Shown here in pieces: positions 9,145-16,550 of a DNA stretch of 64,000 nucleotides. A program made the position numbers and the translations under genes. Position 1 is the stretch's first letter. Each line of letters begins with the position of its first letter. The stretch comes from Halohasta litorea (GTDB lineage Archaea > Halobacteriota > Halobacteria > Halobacteriales > Haloferacaceae): the NCBI RefSeq assembly GCF_024494645.1, contig NZ_JANHDJ010000002.1, positions 186,001 to 250,000 of the forward strand, in the 5' to 3' direction. The notes beneath the pieces are model-generated. The model had not been told where the DNA came from and did not search any database. It saw nothing but the letters and a program-made list of their open reading frames with translations.

Positions 9145-11160
9145 GTGAGTGGGGACACCGACGAGCGCCAGCCGGTGATCGGCGTCGATGTCGGCGGTAC
9201 CTTTACCGATGTTGTCCTCCTTGCCGATGGCGAGCTGACGACGACCAAGGTTCCGACGACAACGGACCAAAGCAGGGGCGTTATCCAGGGCCTCACGCGG
9301 GCCTGTTCGGTCGCCGATATCGACCCACGCGAGATCGAGGGGTTCAGCCACGCGATGACCGTCTCGGTCAACGCTCTCCTGGAGGAAACCGGAGCGACGA
9401 CCGCGCTCGTCACGACCGAGGGGTTTCGGGACGTCCTCGAAATCGGCCGCCAGGACCGCCCCGCGCTCTACGATCTGGACGCCGAGAAACCGACTCCGCT
9501 GGTTCCCAGACGGCGACGGTTCGAACTCGACGAGCGGGCGACGACCGAGGGGATCGAACGACCGGTCGAAGAAAGCGAGGTCGACGCACTCGCCGCCGAG
9601 CTCGCAGAGGGCGAGATCGAAAGCGTGGCAGTCTGTCTGCTTCATGCCTATGGGCATCCGGAAAACGAGAAACGGGTCGCCGATCGGCTCCGCGACCGCC
9701 TCGACCTACCGGTCTCTGCCTCCCACGAAGTGCTCGCGGAGTTCCGGGAGTACGAACGCACGTCGACGACAGTCGTCGACGCCTACGTCCGACCGCCTAT
9801 CCAGCGGTATCTCGCTCGGCTCGACGAGCGGGTCGCCGATATCGGCGTGCCGACCCCGCGTATCATGCAGTCCAACGGCGGAATCGCCGACTCGGCGGCT
9901 GTCCGCGAGCGCGCGGTCACGACGGTACTATCGGGACCGGCGGCAGGTGTCATTAGCGCGAACGCGGTCGAGACCGCCCGCGAGGGGCTGATCACCTTCG
10001 ATATGGGCGGGACATCGAGCGACGTGAGCCTGGTCAGAGAGGGCGGCGCGGAGATCACGACCGACGCCGAAATCGGCGGCCGACCGATCGGAACCCCAAT
10101 GGTCGACGTCCACACGGTCGGGGCGGGCGGCGGCTCGATCGGCTGGGTCGACGCCGGTGGCGCGCTCCGGGTCGGTCCCGAATCAGCGGGAGCTACGCCC
10201 GGCCCGGCAGCCTACGGGCGTGGCGGCACCGAGCCGACAGTCACCGATGCGGATCTCGTGTTGGGATACATCGGCGACGACGCCGAACTCGGGGGCGATC
10301 TCTCGCTCGATGTCGACGCCGCCCGGCGGGCGCTCGAATCGCTGGCCGAGGAGGCCGGGGTAGACGACGCACTGGCGGCCGCCCGCGGCGTCTATCGCGT
10401 TGCCAACGCGAACATGACGCGTGCGATACGCGCGGTCACGGTCGAACAGGGACACGATCCCCGACGATTCGGCCTCTGTGCCTTCGGTGGCGCTGGCCCG
10501 ATGCACGCCGCGGCGATCGCCGAGACGCTCGGCGTCGAGTCGGTCGTCGTTCCCTACGCAAGCGGCGTCCGGTCGGCGTTCGGGCTCCTGTCGGCCGACG
10601 AGAAACACGACGCCGCCCGGACGGTTCGAACACCGCTATCGGCACTCGGAGCTGAGGCCATCGACGAGACGCTCTCGACGCTTCGGAGCGAGGTGCTGTC
10701 ACGGATCGCCACCACGGAGACGGAACCAACCGTCGAGTATGCCGCGGATCTCCGCTACAGCGGGCAGAGTTTCGAACTCACGGTGCCGGTTTCACGGCCG
10801 GTCGACACCGAGACCGTTCGTGTCGCGTTCCACGATGTCCACGAGTCGATCTCGGGCTACCGGATGGACGAGCCGGTCGAATGCGTGACGCTGCGGGCGA
10901 CTGCGGTAGCCGAACGCGAGCCGCCTACCGTCGACTACGAGCCCGAGGGCCCAGCACGGACCGGCAGCCGGGAGGCGTTTTTCGACGGCGAGTTCGTCGC
11001 AACACCGATTTACAACCGCGATGGGCTGGGCGTCGATCAACCGATCGACGGTCCGGCGGTCCTGGAGGCCGACGAGTCGACGACAGTCGTTCCACCGGAC
11101 TGGACGGCGACCGTCAGCGCCGACGGAACGCTCAGACTCACACGGGAGGACACACGATGA
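9145..11160 (+). CDS. hyuA: Hydantoinase/5-oxoprolinase subunit A (ATPase)
   Basis: This 671-aa subunit is the ATP-binding half of the hydantoinase/oxoprolinase family that opens cyclic amides (hydantoins, 5-oxoproline or related carboxylation substrates). The phosphate-binding signature GVDVGGTFTDVV is at residues 12-23. The second ASKHA-type motif FDMGGTSSDVSLV is near 290, and GLCAFGGAGPMHA near 445. The start is GTG 9145 with GGGGTGA upstream at 9132-9138. It overlaps hyuB by ATGA, so the two subunits are made together. Substrate specificity cannot be read from sequence. Confidence 0.93.
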   Translation: MSGDTDERQPVIGVDVGGTFTDVVLLADGELTTTKVPTTTDQSRGVIQGLTRACSVADIDPREIEGFSHAMTVSVNALLEETGATTALVTTEGFRDVLEIGRQDRPALYDLDAEKPTPLVPRRRRFELDERATTEGIERPVEESEVDALAAELAEGEIESVAVCLLHAYGHPENEKRVADRLRDRLDLPVSASHEVLAEFREYERTSTTVVDAYVRPPIQRYLARLDERVADIGVPTPRIMQSNGGIADSAAVRERAVTTVLSGPAAGVISANAVETAREGLITFDMGGTSSDVSLVREGGAEITTDAEIGGRPIGTPMVDVHTVGAGGGSIGWVDAGGALRVGPESAGATPGPAAYGRGGTEPTVTDADLVLGYIGDDAELGGDLSLDVDAARRALESLAEEAGVDDALAAARGVYRVANANMTRAIRAVTVEQGHDPRRFGLCAFGGAGPMHAAAIAETLGVESVVVPYASGVRSAFGLLSADEKHDAARTVRTPLSALGAEAIDETLSTLRSEVLSRIATTETEPTVEYAADLRYSGQSFELTVPVSRPVDTETVRVAFHDVHESISGYRMDEPVECVTLRATAVAEREPPTVDYEPEGPARTGSREAFFDGEFVATPIYNRDGLGVDQPIDGPAVLEADESTTVVPPDWTATVSADGTLRLTREDTR

Positions 11161-12794
11161 CCGACGCCACCGACACCGCCAGTTCCGAGCCGGAGATCGA
11201 CCCAGTCTCCCTGGAGATCATGCGCAATCAGCTGGAGGGAGTCGCCGAGGAGATGGGCCAGGTGCTAGTAGCCGGTGCCTACTCCCCCAATATCAAGGAG
11301 CGGCGCGACTGCTCGACGGCGCTGTTCGACACCGCAGGGCGGCTCGTTGCCCAAGCCGAACACATCCCCGTTCATTTGGGAGCAATGCCCGAGGCCGTCG
11401 ACGCCGTCCGCAAACAGGACCCACAGCCGGGTGATGTCTGGCTCCTCAACGATCCCTTCGCTGGCGGTACTCACCTTCCGGATCTCACGATGGTGTCGCC
11501 GATCGTCGCCAACGGCGAAGGGATAGGGTATGCCGTCTCGCGGGCCCATCACGCCGATGTCGGTGGGATGGTACCCGGAAGTATGCCCGCCGGAGCCAGA
11601 GAGATCTTCCAGGAGGGCCTCCGAATCCCGCCGGTTCGGATCGTCGCCGACGGCGAGCGCAACGAGGAGCTACTCTCGCTGCTGTTGGCGAACGTCCGCA
11701 ACCCCGACGAGCGGCGGGCGGATCTCCGCGCCCAGATCGCCGCCAACGAACGAGCCGAAACACGACTCGCGGAGCTCCAGGCCGACCACGGCCGCGACCG
11801 GCTCCGGGCTGCCTTCGATGCCGTCATCGACTACTCCAGCGAGCGGATGGCAGCAGCGATCGCGGAACTCCCGAATGGCACGTTCGCCGCCGAGGATTTC
11901 CTCGAAGGCGACGGGATCACCGACGACGATATCCCGATTAGGGTGCGACTAACGATATCTGAGGGGTCGATTACGGTCGATTTTACCGACAGTGCCCCGC
12001 AGGTCCTGGGTAATGTCAACGCCCCGCGGGCAGTGACGAAGAGCGCGGTCTACTTCGTCGTCCGCGCGGTGACCGATCCGGATATTCCGCCGAACCACGG
12101 CTGTTACCAGCCCGTCTCAGTCGAGATACCGCCCGGAAGCCTGCTCGATCCGGAGCCGCCCGCGGCCGTGGTCGGCGGCAACGTCGAGACCAGCCAGCGG
12201 GTGACCGACACGGTGCTGTCGGCGTTTGCGTCGGCAATCCCCGACGAACTCCCGGCACAGGGACAGGGGACGATGAACAACCTCACGATCGGGAGCCGCA
12301 ACGGCGAGGGCTTTAGCTACTACGAGACGATCGGCGGCGGCTTCGGCGGGCGTCCGACCAAAGACGGGATGGACGCCGTTCAGGTCGGGATGACGAACAC
12401 GCTGAACACGCCGATCGAGGCCCTCGAAGCCGAGTATCCGCTTCGGGTCACTCGGTACGCGCTCCGCCCGGACAGCGGCGGCTGCGGCCGGTATCGCGGC
12501 GGCCACGGGATCGAACGCCAACTGGAGACCGAGGTACCAGCGACCGTCTCACTCCTGACCGAGCGCCGACGCCATCCCCCACGTGGCGTTGCTGGCGGCG
12601 AGCATGGAGCCACCGGGGAGAACCTCGTCGACGGCGAGCCGGTCGGGGCGAAAACGACGATCGAGGTCGAGGCTGGCACGACAGTGACGGTTCGGACGCC
12701 CGGCGGCGGGGGCCACGGGCCGCCGGAATCCCGGGAGGCAACGGCTGCCGGTACGGACGAGGAACGTGAGGACGATCCATCACACGACGAGTAG
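11157..12794 (+). CDS. hyuB: Hydantoinase/5-oxoprolinase subunit B
   Basis: This 545-aa partner of HyuA has the family signatures DPVSLEIMRNQLEGVAEEMG at the N-terminus, WLLNDPFAGGTHLPDLT (metal and substrate region), and the glycine-rich ETIGGGFGGRPTKDGMD. The ATG at 11157 overlaps the hyuA stop; the frame upstream of it is a shadow of hyuA. The C-terminal tail is polar and acidic. The A+B pair resembles bacterial N-methylhydantoinase/acetophenone-carboxylase-type systems. Confidence 0.93.
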   Translation: MTDATDTASSEPEIDPVSLEIMRNQLEGVAEEMGQVLVAGAYSPNIKERRDCSTALFDTAGRLVAQAEHIPVHLGAMPEAVDAVRKQDPQPGDVWLLNDPFAGGTHLPDLTMVSPIVANGEGIGYAVSRAHHADVGGMVPGSMPAGAREIFQEGLRIPPVRIVADGERNEELLSLLLANVRNPDERRADLRAQIAANERAETRLAELQADHGRDRLRAAFDAVIDYSSERMAAAIAELPNGTFAAEDFLEGDGITDDDIPIRVRLTISEGSITVDFTDSAPQVLGNVNAPRAVTKSAVYFVVRAVTDPDIPPNHGCYQPVSVEIPPGSLLDPEPPAAVVGGNVETSQRVTDTVLSAFASAIPDELPAQGQGTMNNLTIGSRNGEGFSYYETIGGGFGGRPTKDGMDAVQVGMTNTLNTPIEALEAEYPLRVTRYALRPDSGGCGRYRGGHGIERQLETEVPATVSLLTERRRHPPRGVAGGEHGATGENLVDGEPVGAKTTIEVEAGTTVTVRTPGGGGHGPPESREATAAGTDEEREDDPSHDE

Positions 12795-12801
12795 CTGGCG
12801 G

Positions 12802-13041
12802 CTACTCGGCTGTCTCGTCGGCGGTTGCCTCACGCTGCCAGTCGTCGACCAACGCCTCGGCGGCCTCGCGGGTCTCGACGACCTCGTAGGCGTAGCCGCG
12901 GTCTTCGTCGGCCTGATACAACCGGTCGAGCCGGACCGCAAACCGGCCGTCGGTGCGTCGGCGAAGCCGGATCGTGGCGTTCCCGTCGGCTCGGCTCCAC
13001 TCTTCGATCCCGTCTTCGACTGTCGTCTGGTCCCATTCCAT
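12802..13041 (-). CDS. Small conserved-looking haloarchaeal protein, unknown function
   Basis: This 79-aa acidic protein begins MEWDQTTVEDGIEEWSR and contains a beta-rich core (TIRLRRRTDGRFAVRLDR) and an amphipathic helix (TREAAEALVDDWQRE). Acidic, codon-biased and free of repeats, it looks like a real gene of the many small haloarchaeal DUF families. It converges on hyuB with a 7-nt gap. No catalytic motif is visible. Confidence 0.75.
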   Translation of the reverse strand: MEWDQTTVEDGIEEWSRADGNATIRLRRRTDGRFAVRLDRLYQADEDRGYAYEVVETREAAEALVDDWQREATADETAE

Positions 13042-13092
13042 ACTGTCACAACAGCCAGCGGCTACACGTAGGTTGCGGAATCAGAACCGGCG

Positions 13093-13254
13093 TTAGTCCG
13101 AGTGGGCGGCGGCGATCTGCTCGTCACCACCTTCCGACCGGATGATCGTCCCGCAGGACGGACAGACCGGATAGCCGAAGTCGTCGTAGTCGGCCGCACT
13201 TGGAATGACGGTACAGGAGGGACAGGCGTTCGCGGAGAGCCAATTGAAGCCCAT
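13093..13254 (-). CDS. Small zinc-ribbon protein (53 aa, two CPSC motifs)
   Basis: The reading frame from CAT 13252-13254 to TTA 13093-13095 encodes 53 aa. The sequence has two zinc knuckles, C11-P-S-C14 and C31-P-S-C34, separated by 16 residues, followed by an acidic tail. This is the layout of haloarchaeal CPxCG-type small zinc-finger proteins, several of which regulate motility, biofilm or gas vesicle genes. The specific role is unknown. It lies upstream of the 79-aa gene in the same orientation, so the two may be co-transcribed. Confidence 0.8.
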   Translation of the reverse strand: MGFNWLSANACPSCTVIPSAADYDDFGYPVCPSCGTIIRSEGGDEQIAAAHSD

Positions 13255-13371
13255 ACCCGGTGTTGTTCGATCATCCTACGTAAGTAATCGTCTCCTACTC
13301 ACCCTCTCGGCAGGTCTAGGGACTGTTTACTGGTCGACAGCTATACCAATACAGCCGCCCACCTCCCGCTT

Positions 13372-14478
13372 ATGTCACCATCTGCGGATCGACTGGCCGC
13401 CTGCCGACGCCGACTGGCAGAGCATCCCGCCGACGGGATCGTGCTTTGTCCGAGCCGGAACCTCGAATACCTCACCGGATTCGCCGACGAACCCAGCGAG
13501 CGGGCCCTGTTCCTGTTTCTCACGGTCGACCACGACCCCGTGTTTTTTGTGCCCGAACTGGCTGCCGAGCAGATCGCCGACCGAACGCCGGTCGACGACG
13601 TTCGAACATGGAGCGACGCCGAAGGACCGGCCGACCGGCTGGCTGAACTGTGTTCGGAGCTTGAACTCGACGGCGACCGGCTGCTTGTCGACGAGACGAT
13701 GTGGGCACGCTTCACACAGCTGTTGGAGTCAACGCTCCCGAAGACGACATTCGGGCTTGCCGACGAGCTGCTGGCCGACCTGAGGATGCGGAAGGACGAC
13801 GCCGAACTCGCTGCACTCCGAGCGGCGGCCGATGCTGCCGATACCGCGATGACAGCGGTTCGGGATCTCGGCTCGGAGGCGGTCGGGATGACCGAGGCCG
13901 AACTCGCCGCGCGAATCGACGCCGAACTCACCACGGCTGGCGGCGCGGAGCCCTCCTTCGAGCCGATCGCCGGCTCCGGACCCAACGGAGCGATGCCCCA
14001 CCACACCCACAGTAACCGTGTCATTGAGGCGGGTGAGCCGGTCGTCCTCGATTTCGGCACCCGCGTCGACGGATACCCCTCCGATCAGACCCGAACGGTC
14101 GTCTTCGACGGCGAGCCGGACGATGAGTTTCGGACCGTCCACGAACTGGTCCGCCGGGCCCAGACCGCGGCCATCGAGACGATCGAACCGGGTGTGACCG
14201 CGGGCGAGGTCGATGCGGCGGCCCGTGACGTGATCGAGACGGCAGGCTACGGCGAGCAGTTCATCCACCGAACGGGCCACGGCGTCGGCCTCGATATCCA
14301 CGAGGAGCCGACGATCGTCGACGGTAGTGAGCGGCTCCTGGAGCCCGACATGGTGTTTTCAGTCGAGCCCGGCATCTACATTCAAGGGGCTTTCGGCGTC
14401 CGAATCGAGGACCTGGTCGCGGTCACCACTGACGGTTGTGAACGACTGAATACGACTCCGCGTGAGTGGCGGGTTTAA
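13372..14478 (+). CDS. pepQ: M24-family Xaa-Pro aminopeptidase/dipeptidase
   Basis: This 368-aa cytosolic metallopeptidase has an N-terminal creatinase-like domain (1-130) with SRNLEYLTGF and a C-terminal pita-bread domain with all five metal ligands. The two aspartates are in VLDFGTRVDGYPSDQTRTV, the histidine in GHGVGLDIHEEP, and the glutamates in FSVEPGIYI and RIEDLVAV. It removes N-terminal residues before proline or cleaves X-Pro dipeptides. It converges on psmA with a hairpin between the stops. The choice between PepQ and PepP is not certain. Confidence 0.92.
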   Translation: MSPSADRLAACRRRLAEHPADGIVLCPSRNLEYLTGFADEPSERALFLFLTVDHDPVFFVPELAAEQIADRTPVDDVRTWSDAEGPADRLAELCSELELDGDRLLVDETMWARFTQLLESTLPKTTFGLADELLADLRMRKDDAELAALRAAADAADTAMTAVRDLGSEAVGMTEAELAARIDAELTTAGGAEPSFEPIAGSGPNGAMPHHTHSNRVIEAGEPVVLDFGTRVDGYPSDQTRTVVFDGEPDDEFRTVHELVRRAQTAAIETIEPGVTAGEVDAAARDVIETAGYGEQFIHRTGHGVGLDIHEEPTIVDGSERLLEPDMVFSVEPGIYIQGAFGVRIEDLVAVTTDGCERLNTTPREWRV

Positions 14479-14479
14479 A

Positions 14480-14496
14480 AGTAGTAGCTGACTACT
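14480..14496. terminator. Hairpin between convergent pepQ and psmA
   Basis: AGTAGT (14480-14485), loop AGCTG, ACTACT (14491-14496) forms a 6-bp stem right after the pepQ stop and reaching into the psmA stop codon. Its position between convergent genes suggests a shared transcription end, which is inference. Confidence 0.4.
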
Positions 14497-15247
14497 CGTC
14501 GCCTTCGGCGTCCTCGTCGGCCAGCAGGTCGTGTTCGTCGAGGACGGCCTCGACCTCGTCGACCGAGTACTGGTGGTAGGTCTCGTCGTCGACGGTCACC
14601 GTCGCCAGTCCGAGACCATCAGGTTCGAGCAGCTCGTCGGTGGCATCCGACAGCGCGCTCAATGCGAGTTCGAGCCCCTCGTCGAGGCTGAGCTCTTCGT
14701 CGTATCGCTCTTCGAGGTACTCCCGGATGTCGGCGCGGTTCTCGCCGATAGCCAGCGCCTTCCACTCGTAGGGCGTCCCCGAGGGGTCGGTCTCGAACAG
14801 TCGTGGCTCACCGTTCTCGATGCCGCCGACCATGAGGGCGACGCCGAACGGTCGGGCCCCGCCGATCTGGGTGTACTGCTGGATGTAGTCGGTGACCGTC
14901 TTGGTGAGCGTTTCGACGCCCATTGGCTCGCCGTAGCGGAGGCGTTCGACCTGGGCCTGGCGGCGCGAGAAGTCGATCAGCTGGCGGGCGTCGGCGACGT
15001 GGCCCGCCGAAGCGATGCCGACGTGGTCGTCGGCCTTGTGGAGCTTCTCGACGCTCTCGGGCTCCATGAGCGGCGAGTGGCTGCGTTTGTCTGCGAGCAG
15101 TACTACTCCCTCGGCGGTCCGAACACCAATCGACGCCGAGCCGCGTTTGACTGCTTCGCGGGCGTATTCGACCTGATACAGTCGACCGTCCGGCGAGAAG
15201 ATGGTGGTGCCGCGGTCATACGCCTGCTGTTGGGCTTGTCCCTGCAT
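14492..15247 (-). CDS. psmA: Proteasome subunit alpha
   Basis: This 251-aa subunit forms the outer alpha ring of the 20S proteasome, which gates substrate entry and docks PAN ATPases. The alpha-type N-terminus is typical (YDRGTTIFSPDGRLYQVEYAREAVKRG), with the RPFGVALMVGG region and an acidic C-terminal tail. An upstream in-frame ATG exists, but MQGQ at 15247 matches the family start and lies 7 nt after the rnp2 stop. It is the last gene of the folCP-rnp3-rnp2-psmA operon. Confidence 0.97.
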   Translation of the reverse strand: MQGQAQQQAYDRGTTIFSPDGRLYQVEYAREAVKRGSASIGVRTAEGVVLLADKRSHSPLMEPESVEKLHKADDHVGIASAGHVADARQLIDFSRRQAQVERLRYGEPMGVETLTKTVTDYIQQYTQIGGARPFGVALMVGGIENGEPRLFETDPSGTPYEWKALAIGENRADIREYLEERYDEELSLDEGLELALSALSDATDELLEPDGLGLATVTVDDETYHQYSVDEVEAVLDEHDLLADEDAEGDE

Positions 15248-15254
15248 ATATGTG

Positions 15255-15734
15255 TCACTCGAAATCGAGTTCCGTCGCACTCACGAACCCCGTCGGCATC
15301 GAAACCTCGACTGCGTCATCACGCGAAAACGCAGGCCGATCGGCGTCCGCGAACGCCACGTGTCTCTGGTCGAATCCTCCGGTCCGGCGTCCTAAATACC
15401 TTTCCTCACAGGCACGTACCGTCCCCGAAATCCCCAGTACGCTGAGGCCGACCGGCTCGCCGTCGACCGCGTCGACACAGGCCACTGCCGCCCGTGCGGG
15501 ATCGGTTTCGCCCCGGCGTACCCGGATGATCGTCTCGCCGGTGCCGTCCTCGAAGGCGAAGCTGTAGACGGTCAGATCGGCGTCGGCGCTCCCCGGATCG
15601 CCCAGCAGGTTCCCCGCGGCGTACCACAGCTCCCGCTGGAACGCCCCGCGGTCGATCTCGGCGTCGGGCGTCGACTCGATCTCGACCGCGAGATACCGCC
15701 ACCGCGGCCGGATGTGTTTTGGTAGGTGCTTCAT
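15255..15734 (-). CDS. rnp2: Ribonuclease P protein component 2 (Pop5/Rpp14)
   Basis: This 159-aa protein matches the archaeal Pop5 fold: N-terminal MKHLPKHIRPRWRYLAVEI, central RGAFQRELWYAAGNLLGDPG, then beta strands TGETIIRVRR and VGLSVLGISGTVRACEERYL. It binds the catalytic domain of RNase P RNA together with Rpp30 to process tRNA 5' ends. The start overlaps the stop of a 42-aa mini-ORF (ATGA), so its translation is coupled to that ORF and hence to rnp3. Confidence 0.94.
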   Translation of the reverse strand: MKHLPKHIRPRWRYLAVEIESTPDAEIDRGAFQRELWYAAGNLLGDPGSADADLTVYSFAFEDGTGETIIRVRRGETDPARAAVACVDAVDGEPVGLSVLGISGTVRACEERYLGRRTGGFDQRHVAFADADRPAFSRDDAVEVSMPTGFVSATELDFE

Positions 15735-15859
15735 AACGAGGTGTTTTCGGATTGATCACGGTCGACGAGCCAACGGTCATAATACTCGGGCTGCCTGTCG
15801 TCGTAGCTCGCCGCCGTCGCGGTGAACCGGGCGGCGTGTGCCTCACCCGTCTTCTTCAT
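15731..15859 (-). pseudogene. 42-aa mini-ORF, probable truncated SAM-methyltransferase N-terminus
   Basis: The frame from CAT 15857-15859 to TCA 15731-15733 encodes 42 aa. It begins MKKTGEAHAARFTATAASYD and continues DRQPEYYDRW before a short tail. The pattern HA-x-RF-x4-A-x2-YDD-x4-EY resembles the start of class I SAM-dependent methyltransferases, and a full-length one sits between rnp3 and rnp2 in other haloarchaea as I recall. The glycine-rich SAM site is absent. Its ATG lies inside the end of rnp3 and its stop overlaps the rnp2 start, so it still bridges translation between the two. Whether the peptide is functional is unknown. Confidence 0.6.
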
Positions 15860-16547
15860 GTTTCCCCCGTTTGACCCCCGGCGCAATGAACGATTCGTCG
15901 GTTCGCTCGCGGTTTCGTGCGGCGAGCCGTCCCCACTCGGCGAGGCCGGTTTCGACCTGTTCCGCGGAAAACCCGATCTGCTCGCCGAGGGCGATCAGTT
16001 CCCGCGGCGCGCGAAGGCCGAAGTGACTGGTCGCGTTCGCGCTGACGACGTAGGGGGTGTCGTACTGCTCGACCAGCTCGCGGAGTTTGCGGAGTCCCCG
16101 CAGTGCTTGGACGCGCTGGCCGCCGCTGGATCGGAGCACCGGGCCGAAATCGAACTCTACCCGGACGCCATGGGTTTCGGCTGCCCGCGCGAGCACGTGA
16201 TTGAAATCACCGTTTCCGGCCATCGGGCCCGTGAGAACGTCGATTCGGTCCTGCTCGACTGCATACCGGTTGACGGCGTTGGTCCCACCGCGGACCGAAA
16301 GCAGGGTACACTCCCCGCGGAAGTTGCCGATCGAGCCGGAAACACTGTCGGGGCTCTCGGCGTCGACCTCGATCCCGGCGACGATGTCGACGTCGTAGCG
16401 GTCGCCGATGGCCGCAGCGTCGTACTCGGCACCCCGCGTTCGGACGACGAGCCCGTCGTAGCCCTGGCTCGCAGCGGTTTTGGCGTAGCGGCTGACGGTG
16501 CTCGTCCCCTCGGGGTAGGCGGTGACTGCTTCGTAGTGTCCTGCCAT
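15843..16547 (-). CDS. rnp3: Ribonuclease P protein component 3 (Rpp30)
   Basis: This 234-aa TIM-barrel (PHP-like) subunit of RNase P pairs with Pop5 on the RNA catalytic domain. Visible family segments are the N-terminal YEAVTAYPEGTSTVSRYAKTA, the barrel strand YDVDIVAGIEVDAESP, HGVRVEFDFGPVLRSSGG and PYVVSANATSHFGLRAPRE. It starts 3 nt after the folCP stop. Its 3' end overlaps the mini-ORF by 17 nt. Confidence 0.94.
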   Translation of the reverse strand: MAGHYEAVTAYPEGTSTVSRYAKTAASQGYDGLVVRTRGAEYDAAAIGDRYDVDIVAGIEVDAESPDSVSGSIGNFRGECTLLSVRGGTNAVNRYAVEQDRIDVLTGPMAGNGDFNHVLARAAETHGVRVEFDFGPVLRSSGGQRVQALRGLRKLRELVEQYDTPYVVSANATSHFGLRAPRELIALGEQIGFSAEQVETGLAEWGRLAARNRERTDESFIAPGVKRGKHEEDG

Positions 16548-16550
16548 CGG

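Noticed and set aside
13062-13274. 70-codon minus-strand frame
   Set aside because: It is an out-of-frame shadow of the 53-aa zinc-ribbon ORF, which has two CPSC motifs.
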